From the NCBI GenBank assembly GCA_014529385.2, contig CM043968.1, positions 30,575,013-30,639,012 of the forward strand: DNA of 64,000 bases, written 5' to 3'. A model generated the notes under the pieces. It saw only the letters and a program-made list of their open reading frames with translations, searched no databases and was not told the DNA's origin. Positions 56,838 through 64,000 of the stretch are shown here, piece after piece; the stretch's first letter is position 1; each line of letters begins with the position of its first letter. A program made the position numbers and the translations under genes. Origin of the DNA: Adiantum capillus-veneris (lineage: Eukaryota > Streptophyta > Polypodiopsida > Polypodiales > Pteridaceae).

Positions 56838-57032
56838 TTAGTCCATTTCATTCTCCCAAAGTAGAGTGACAAATTCTACTTGGTGTTTGAGAGACATCGT
56901 CATCACTAACATGATTGTAAGCATGCATACTATTTAGATTTGTGCACAATTAAAAAGAGAACTAGTCTTATAAGACAAAAACATGGGTCATTTAAAATAA
57001 ATTTCTACATTTTCTTACTCTAATGTAGCATT
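56838..57032. other. Host DNA between chromovirus D and copia E
   Basis: About 195 bp flanked by the TSDs of D (gctct) and E (gtaag). It is AT-rich and contains no recognised feature. By position and orientation it could be the region 3' of chromovirus F's pol. Confidence 0.5.
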
Positions 57033-57037
57033 GTAAG

Positions 57038-57854
57038 TGTTAGGAAATAAGACGTAGCTAAATAGATAATTGAGTAAATTACTTAATGGAGAGAGACAGA
57101 TTTATATACACGAGATTATAGAGTAGAGAGAGAGAGAGAGAGAGAGAGAGTACACACGATATACGTGGTTCATCCAATGTGGGCTACGTCCACGGGAAAG
57201 CAGCCACTCAATGGCTTTAGTACTTCAAAACAAGAAGTAGTTTACAAAGGGATTATACCCTTAATGGAGCTCCCGCCTTGCTTCACTCTCACCACCTCAC
57301 ACTCACCTTGTTGCATCAACTTCACACTATAAAATGTGTGTAGAAATGGCCTCCTTTTATAGGCCAAAAGGGCTGCCCTCTCTAATGAGAGACAGCCATG
57401 TGTAGCCGCCCTTGTGCGAATAAGTCCAAATCGGACCCTCCAATCCGCCCATGTGTGGCCGCCCTTGAGAAGACAAGTCCGCTTTTGAATTCGGCCACCG
57501 GCCACTGGCCATTGACTTCCGACCACAAGCCACTGGCCATTGACTTCCGACCATCGGCCATCGGCCATTTACTACCGGCCACCGGCCATCTGACCGGTTG
57601 TTTTCCGACCACTTTTCGGGCGCCGTCCGGCCATAATATTTCGGCAAAAAAGAATATTCCGGTGAAAAGAAAGTCTCGGGGGCCTCCGCCCCTGAGGCCT
57701 TTAAAGTTGCCCCTGATTCTTGTCCGTGAAAATTTTGGTTTCCAGTGAGTGATTTTCCTTCACGCACGATGGCTTCTCCTCATAATGGGGGCCTTACAAA
57801 TGTGCGCTTTTACCACAGAAAATTACAAGGATAAATCAGGCTCCATACTTAACA
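57038..57854 (-). repeat. 3' LTR of copia E (817 bp)
   Basis: Plus-strand ends TGTTAGGAAATAAG and CATACTTAACA. (GA)n at 57127-57150. It contains an expanded ggccatt/gacttccgacca minirepeat at about 57490-57600, about 60 bp longer than in the 5' LTR. The TATA box is near 57355 on the minus strand (CTATAAAAG). Confidence 0.93.
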
Positions 57855-57914
57855 ATCTCCCACTTGGAGACTGATCTCCAAACCAAACCTGTGACTGCTT
57901 TCCATTCTGGCTTC

Positions 57915-60900
57915 TTATCCTTGAATGCCGATTGAAGATGAGCAAAAGCTCAACTTCTCTTTGTTGACCACCTTTGTAAACATGTCTGCAGGATTTTCAC
58001 TTGTATGCACATTTCCTAGCTTTAGTTGTCCCTCTTCCAAAAGAGTGCGTATGAAGTGATATCTCACCTCAATGTGCTTTGTCCTTGAATGAAAGGTTGA
58101 GTTCTTCGCAAGATGGATAGCGCTTTGGCTATCACTGTACAAGACACAATTGTCTTGTTTGAATCCAAGCTCTTCTAAGAATCTGTGAAGCCACAGAATT
58201 TCTTTGCTTGCCTCCGTCATTGCTACATACTTTGCTTTCGTGGTAGAAAGTGAAACCACTTTCTGCAGCTTTGAAGCCCAGCTTACTGCTGTGCCTCCAA
58301 CCGTGAACACATAGCCAGTAGTGCTCCTTCGAGTATCTTTGTCACCTGCCATATCTGCATCAGCATACCCTTCTAGAAAAATATCAGTTCCTCCAAAATA
58401 CAAAGCATTTGTTGTTGTCCCTTTTAGATACCTAAGTATCCACTTCACAGCTTGCCAATGCTCTTTACCTGGGTTGTCCATGAACCTACTCACAACTCCC
58501 ACTGCATGTGCAATGTCTGGCCTTGTCCAGACCATAGCATACATTAGAGAACCTACCACTGCAGCATATGGAACTTTAGACATATAGGCTATCTCCTCTT
58601 GTGTCTTTGGACACATATCCTTTGTTAGTTTAAAATGACCAGCCAAAGGTGTAGAAACTGGTTTTGCATTTTGCATTGCAAACCTTTCTAGTACCTTCTT
58701 GATGTAATCTTCTTGAGATAGCTTTATTGTCTTCTTCGTCCTGTCCCTTGATATTTTCATATCAAGTATCCTCTTTGCAGCACCTAAATCTTTCATTGAA
58801 AAAGATTTGGACAACTCCTCTTTTAGGTCTTTGATGTCCTGCATGTTAGCACTTGCAATCAACATGTCATCAACACACAACATTAGGATGATGAATTTCC
58901 CATCTCCCAAATTCTCCGTGTAGACGCAGTGATCCGAGTTACATCTTGTGAATCCATGATCCAACATCCATCGATCAAACTTCAAGTACCATTGTCTTGA
59001 TGCTTGCTTTAAACCATACAAGCTCTTCTTTAATATGCAAACCATTTTCTCCTTACCTTTTACTTCATACCCCTTTGGTTGAAGCATGTAGATTTCCTCC
59101 TCTAAGTCACCGTGAGGGAATGCCGTATTTACATCCATTTGCTCGAGATTTAGATCATGAGCAGCCACAAGGCTTAAGACAAGCTTAATTGAGTTCATTT
59201 TTACAACAGGAGAAAATATTTCATTGAAGTCAATACCTTTATTTTGAGAAAAACCTTTTATCACAAGCCTAGACTTGTACCTTTTCTTCCCACCTTCTTC
59301 TTCCTTTAGCTTGTACACCCATTTGTTTTGAAGTGCCCGCTTACCTTTAGGCAACTCAACCAACTCCCATGTTTGGTTGCGATGTAGTGAGTCCATCTCC
59401 ACTTGCATGCTCTTCGTCCATTCTTCTTTGGATTCATGTTGCATAGCTTCTTCATATGATTCCGGATCTCCAGAATCTGAGATCAAGAGATGGTTGAAGG
59501 AAGGAACAAACCTTTCTGGAGGTCTACTTGCTCTTGTAGATCTTCGGGGAATAGGTTGAGGCTCCTCATTTGGTTGACGTTGTTGCACATTGTCACCGTT
59601 TGCAGTCCTTGAGTCTTCACCGTCCTTAAGCTCCATGTACTCATCACGTGTTTCTTTTGTTTGTTTTCTTTCCAAGTAATCTTTATACATATTTTGTTCG
59701 TTAAAAATTACATCCGTACTCCTTAAGATTTTACCATCTTCAGGATTCCATAGGCGATACCCAAAGTCTCCTTCTCCATAGCCAATGAAGAAACACTTTT
59801 TGGACTTTGCATCTAGCTTTGATCTTAGGCTTCTATCTATGTGCATGAAAGCCTCGCAGCCAAACACTTTGAGAAATGCATAATTCACCGGTTTACCTGT
59901 CCATGCCTCTTCTGGAACTCCCCCATCCAATGCCGTTGAGGGTGATCGATTGATTAAGTACACAGACGTACTTACAGCTTCCGCCCAAAGCTCAAGCGGT
60001 AGGCCTGCATGTATCCTCATGCTTCGTGCTCGTTCCATGATTGTCCTGTTCATCCTTTCTGAAATCCCATTTTGTTGAGGTGTCCTTGGGGTTGTCCTTT
60101 GCCTCCGAATGCCATTGCTAGCACAAAAGCTTTCAAAAGCTTGGCTGCAATATTCGCCTCCATTGTCGGATCTGAGGCATTTAACTGTGGTACCTGTTTC
60201 ATTTTCCACAAAGCCTTTCCACCTTTGAAATATGGAAAATACATGGGATTTATTCTTCATGACATAAACCCATGTTTTTCTACTCGCATCGTCTATGAAT
60301 GTTACATAGTACAATGAGCCACCAAGTGATGGTGTACTTGCAGGACCCCAAACATCAGAATGAACCAACTCAAGTTTTTTATTTTTTCTTTCATTTCCTG
60401 ATTTTTGAAATTTTACCCTCTTTTGTTTACCATAAACACAATCTTCACAGAACTCTAAGTCCACTTATTTCAAACCTGGTAGAAGCTTCTTTGTTTGAAG
60501 GATTTGCATTCCTTTGTCACTCATATGCCCAAGTCGGTAGTGCCACACCACACTATCAACTTCTGTAGTTGCTGCACAAGCTGAAGGTTGCGTGCTAGCA
60601 GTACACAAGTAAAGTGTACCGACTTTTTCTCCCTTGGCAACCACCAAAGATCCATTTGAGATCTTCCACCGTTTGTTTCCGAATGCAATGTTGTGACCTT
60701 CATCGTCCAATTGTCCTGTAGAGATCAAATTTTTGCAAAGAGAAGGAACATGCCTAACATCTTTAAGCTTCCATTCATTTTCGTTAGCAGTTTTGACAGA
60801 AACTGTACCTTTGTCGACAATCTCACAAGCTTCATCATCTCCCAAGTATACATACCCAAAATTACCTTTGGTGTAGTCTTGGAAATGTTGCTTGTGTGGT

Positions 60901-61796
60901 GTCGCATGGAATGAAGCCCCGGAATCTACTATCCAGGAATTAGACACATTGTCTAATGAGAGAATTAGAGCATCTTGCTCTACTTTACCTGCCACATTGG
61001 CCTCTGATGTTGGCTTGTTGTCTTGAGACTCTGTCTCCTTCTTCTTTTTGGACCAACAATCCTTCTTGACGTGGACCTTCTTGCCGCAGTTCCAACATTC
61101 AAGAACTGACTTTGTGCGTGACTTGCTCCGCCTTGAGCGATCACGACCCTTTTGGTTTTTGAACCTCTCCTTAGGCCTTCCTCTTGTTTCCACTGATAGT
61201 GCAGCACTTGATGATTCTCCTGTGCTTCACCTTCGCATTTCCTCTCTTAGGAGAACACCCACAACATCATCAAACTTAAGAGTATTTGTGCCAGAGATAG
61301 AATTACTTACAGCCATCACAAGGCTGTCCCAACTATCCGGTAGAGATGATAGTATAAGGAGAGCTCGCACTTCGTCATCGAAATTGATTTTCACTGATCG
61401 AAGTTGACTTATGTTTGTGTTAAAGTCATTTAGGTGTTCTGCAACTGAACCATTCTCTGTCATCTTTAGATTGAACAAGCGCTTCATAAGAAATACCTTA
61501 TTGGATGCCGATGGTTTCTCGTAGAAGTCGTCAAGTGACTTCATCAAGTCCTCCGTGGTCTTCATCTCCGAAACATTGAAGGCCACCATTGACGCCAAGC
61601 TTAACCGGATTGTTCCCAGTGCCTTTCGATCAAGGACAATCCATGCTTCATCTGCCATTGTTGTGGGCTTCTTCGCAAGACCGCCTAGTGGCAAATAGAG
61701 GTCCTTCTGGTAGAGATAGTCTTCAATCTGCATCTTCTAATGTTGGTAGTTTTTGCCGTTGAACTTCTCAATCTTGAGCTTCCCTTCCTCCACCAT
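57915..61796 (-). pseudogene. gag-pol: Copia E gag-pol polyprotein, three nonsense codons
   Basis: The ATG at 61796 starts MVEEGKLKIEKFNGKNYQH. Stops: TAG at 61739-61737 (Trp in A), TGA at 61229-61227 and TAA at 60467-60465 (Glu in A). Otherwise one frame runs to 57915, about 1290 codons. Order: Gag; zinc knuckle CWNCGKKVHVKKDC (about 61095); protease WIVDSGASFHATP (about 60930); integrase HYRLGHM, VHSDVWGP, RSDNGGEY, NGISERMN; RT DVNTAFPHGDLEEEIYM and LMLCVDDMLIAS (CVDD in place of YVDD); RNase H GYADADMAGDKD, then STTKAKYVAM, where A has STTEAEY, so the catalytic Glu is Lys. Probably inactive, but only recently so. Confidence 0.93.
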
Positions 61797-61851
61797 AACT
61801 CCCACTCAATTCAAGGAATCCTTTTCTTGAGATAATTTAGCTACGAGCAAA

Positions 61852-61867
61852 CCTTGCTCTGATACCA
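61852..61867 (-). other. Primer-binding site of copia E
   Basis: Minus-strand TGGTATCAGAGCAAGG, two bases inside the 5' LTR; identical to that of A. Confidence 0.9.
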
Positions 61868-61869
61868 GT

Positions 61870-62625
61870 TGTTAGGAAATAAGACGTAGCTAAATAGATA
61901 ATTGAGTAAATTACTTAATGGAGAGAGACAAATTTATATACACGAGATTATAGAGTAGAGAAAGAGAGAGAGAGAGAGTATACACGATATACGTGGTTCA
62001 CCCAATGTGGGCTACGTCCACGAGAAAGCAGCCACTCAATAGCTTTAGTACTTCAAAACAAGAAGTAGTTTACAAAGGGATTATACCCTTAATGGAGCTC
62101 CCGCCTTGCTTCACTCTCACCACCTCACACTCACCTTGTTGCATCAACTTCACACTATAAAATGTGTGTAGAAATGGCCTCCTTTTATAGACCAAAAGGG
62201 CTGCCCTCTCTAATGAGAGACAGCCATGTGTAGCCGCCCTTATGCGAATAAGTCCAAATCGGACCATCCAATCCGCCCATGTGTGACCGCCCTTGAGAAG
62301 ACAAGTCCGCTTTTGAATTCGGCCACCGGCCACCGGCCATTGACTTCCGACCACCGACCAACTGACCGGTTGTTTTCCGACCACTTTTCGGGCGCCGTCC
62401 GGCCATAATATTCCGGCGAAAAAGAATATTCCGGCGGAAAAAAAGTCTCGGAGGCCTCTGCCTTCGAGGCCTTTAAAGTTGCCCCTGATTCTTGTCCGTG
62501 AAAATTTTGGTTTCCGGTGAGTATTTTCCTTCACGCACGATGGCTTCTCCTCATAATGGGGGCCTTACAAATGTGCGCTTTTACCATAGAAAATTACAAG
62601 GGTAAATCAGGCTCCATACTTAACA
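61870..62625 (-). repeat. 5' LTR of copia E (756 bp)
   Basis: Nearly identical to 57038-57854 except for a shorter minirepeat block (about 62320-62370) and a few substitutions. Confidence 0.93.
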
Positions 62626-62658
62626 GTAAGCATTGACAAGGTTCATACTATCCTTAAT

Positions 62659-64000
62659 CTATATTCCTTGCGTCCATCTAGCATCTTCAAAATGATAATT
62701 TTTGAACTTAATAAGATACCATCGGATAATCTTATCATGTCGTAGTATTTTGTCTTCATGCCGAAGGATAGCTTCTGGTTGTAGCACCACTTCTTGGTCT
62801 TCAACTTCGGGAGGGTCTTCAAGAATTGGTTCACTTGGTGGCTCTCCTTTGTAGGGCATGAGTATGCTCACATGAAAATCATTGTGTATGAGCCAATGGC
62901 TGGGCAACTTGAGTTGATAAGCCGTCTCATTGATAGGCTTCAAGAGTTGGAAAGGACCATAGTATCTTTTTGCTAGTTTAGCATAATACTTTTGATGGCT
63001 TGTAGGATTTTTGCCCGTCGTTTGCCTTAATCGAACTTTAGGAAACTTAAGTAAGACCCAATCATTTTCTTTGAATGTTAAGGCCCTTATGTGCTTGTCA
63101 GCAGCAGCTTTTTGCCTTTGTTGAGAGATGGATATAGCCTCCTTAATATTTTGAAAAGATTCTTGTAGGTCACAGCTATACTCATCGACAGCGAAGATCT
63201 TCCCATGTACTTTGAGTAGCAAGGGACTTTTGGGTCTTCCCTCAATGATCTCAAAAGGTGCTTTTCCTGTAGAAGTATGTACAGTATTATTGTAGGCATA
63301 CTCTACAAGAGGTAAATACTTTTCCCATTGCGAGCGTTGATCTACTTCTGTAACATAAGTCTTTAGTAGATCGAGTATCGTAAGATTGGCTATCTCACTT
63401 TGGCCATCCGTTTGTGGGTGATAGGCCAAAGAGAAATTCAATCTTGTTCCTAGATTTTCAAAGAGACCTTTCCAAAAATTATTGGTCATTCTAGGATCTC
63501 TATCTGACACGATGGATGCTGGTAATCCATGGTGTTTGAAAATCTGTGATATTAAAAGAGTTGCCATTTGGTGTGCCTTAATAGCCTTTTTGACAGGAAT
63601 AAAGTGTGCTTGCTTGCTAAACCTGTTGACTATTGTCCATATTCCCGTATTCCCATGGATAGACTTGGGTAATCCAAAGATGAAATCCATGGATATACTC
63701 TCCCATGGTGAATTTGGGATAGGCAATGGCTGGAGTACTCCAGGTTGCTTCCCTCTTACTTGGTCTTTTGGCATACTACACATTTTGAAACATACTCTTG
63801 TATGTCCACTTTCATGGTAGGCCAATAGAAATACGTCTCTACTCCTCAAAGAGTAGGTTGAATGCCTCTATGCCCTGCATAGGGAGGAGCATGGGATTCA
63901 TACATAACTTTCTCACGAAGGGAATGGGTAACACATAGCCTATTGCAGTGGAGAAGATAACCATCCTGCAAGGTGAATGGTTCCTCTTTCTTAACCAAAG
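62659..64000 (-). pseudogene. pol: Chromovirus F integrase and degenerate chromodomain (partial, frameshifted)
   Basis: Minus-strand Ty3/gypsy pol 3' end running off the window at 64000. From 64000 to about 63770 an integrase zinc region is readable (YFYWPTMKVDIQEYVSKC then VVCQK) in a different frame. After a shift at about 63765 the frame 63849-62659 carries the core (SMDFIFGLPKS, SIVSDRDPRMTNNFW, YHPQTDGQSEIANLT, with D-D-E kept). Then come the C-terminal EKYLPLVEYAYNN, FHVSILMPYKGE and a chromodomain-like end (HDKIIRWYLIKFKNYHFEDA RW), ending in a stop at 62659. It differs from D in sequence, so it is a separate chromovirus family. Copia E inserted 28 bp beyond its stop. Confidence 0.88.

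Larger units (their letters stand above)
57038..62625 (-). mobile_element. Ty1/copia element E (Tork/Tnt1-like), nearly intact
   Basis: 5.6 kb on the minus strand: 5' LTR 62625-61870, primer site 61867-61852, gag-pol 61796-57915, polypurine tract about 57868-57855, 3' LTR 57854-57038. TSD gtaag at 57033-57037 and 62626-62630. The single polyprotein frame is broken by only three stop codons. It is the same family as A. RT and RNase H blocks resemble Tnt1 (Tork lineage). Confidence 0.94.

Overview
This window is land-plant nuclear DNA made almost entirely of transposable elements nested in or abutting one another. The evidence is full-length Ty3/gypsy chromoviruses with chromodomains, Tat-type Ty3/gypsy elements with a second RNase H, Tnt1/Tork-like Ty1/copia elements with initiator-tRNA-Met-type primer sites, a two-ORF LINE and very long (CT/GA)n and (GT)n tracts. 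No intact host gene was recognised. The species cannot be fixed from sequence alone; a large, repeat-rich genome, possibly a seed-free plant, is a guess.

Layout. 1-11134: a Tat-like Ty3/gypsy element (G1) with ~2.7 kb LTRs (the left one cut by the window edge), a leader with remnants of an extra ORF, and a frameshifted gag-pro-RT-RNH-aRNH-IN. 11135-16782: an older, heavily decayed relative (G2) directly abutting G1's right LTR, carrying an inverted gag/protease piece of another gypsy family. 16785-20306: possible G2 LTR, then AT-rich DNA that on the minus strand looks like promoter, short 5' exon and U-rich intron, ending in a 206-bp tandem duplication. 20407-21000: compound GT/GA microsatellites. 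21517-26160: a nearly intact LINE on the minus strand. 26177-32690: intergenic-type DNA with microsatellites, a tRNA-derived SINE candidate, a Helitron 3' end candidate, a hairpin and an unidentified degenerate ORF. 32690-42858: a three-level nest. A Tat-like integrase fragment (C) is split by a Tork/Tnt1-like copia (A, TSD tggga), which is itself split by an inverted copia (B). 44301-45647: possible copia LTR with giant poly-G and poly-C runs. 46044-56832: a complete chromovirus (D, TSD gctct) whose LTR carries a short ORF that could be spliced to an unusual extra coding segment. 57038-62625: a nearly intact copia (E, minus strand, TSD gtaag) of the same family as A, inserted beside the pol 3' end of another chromovirus (F, minus strand, running off the window).

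How it works together: the autonomous parts (LINE EN/RT, copia and gypsy IN/RT) are nearly all damaged by a few stops, frameshifts or catalytic-residue changes. Even so, G1, D and E keep similar LTR pairs, which suggests recent insertion. The history can be read by nesting: C before A before B; the host/F sequence before D and E.
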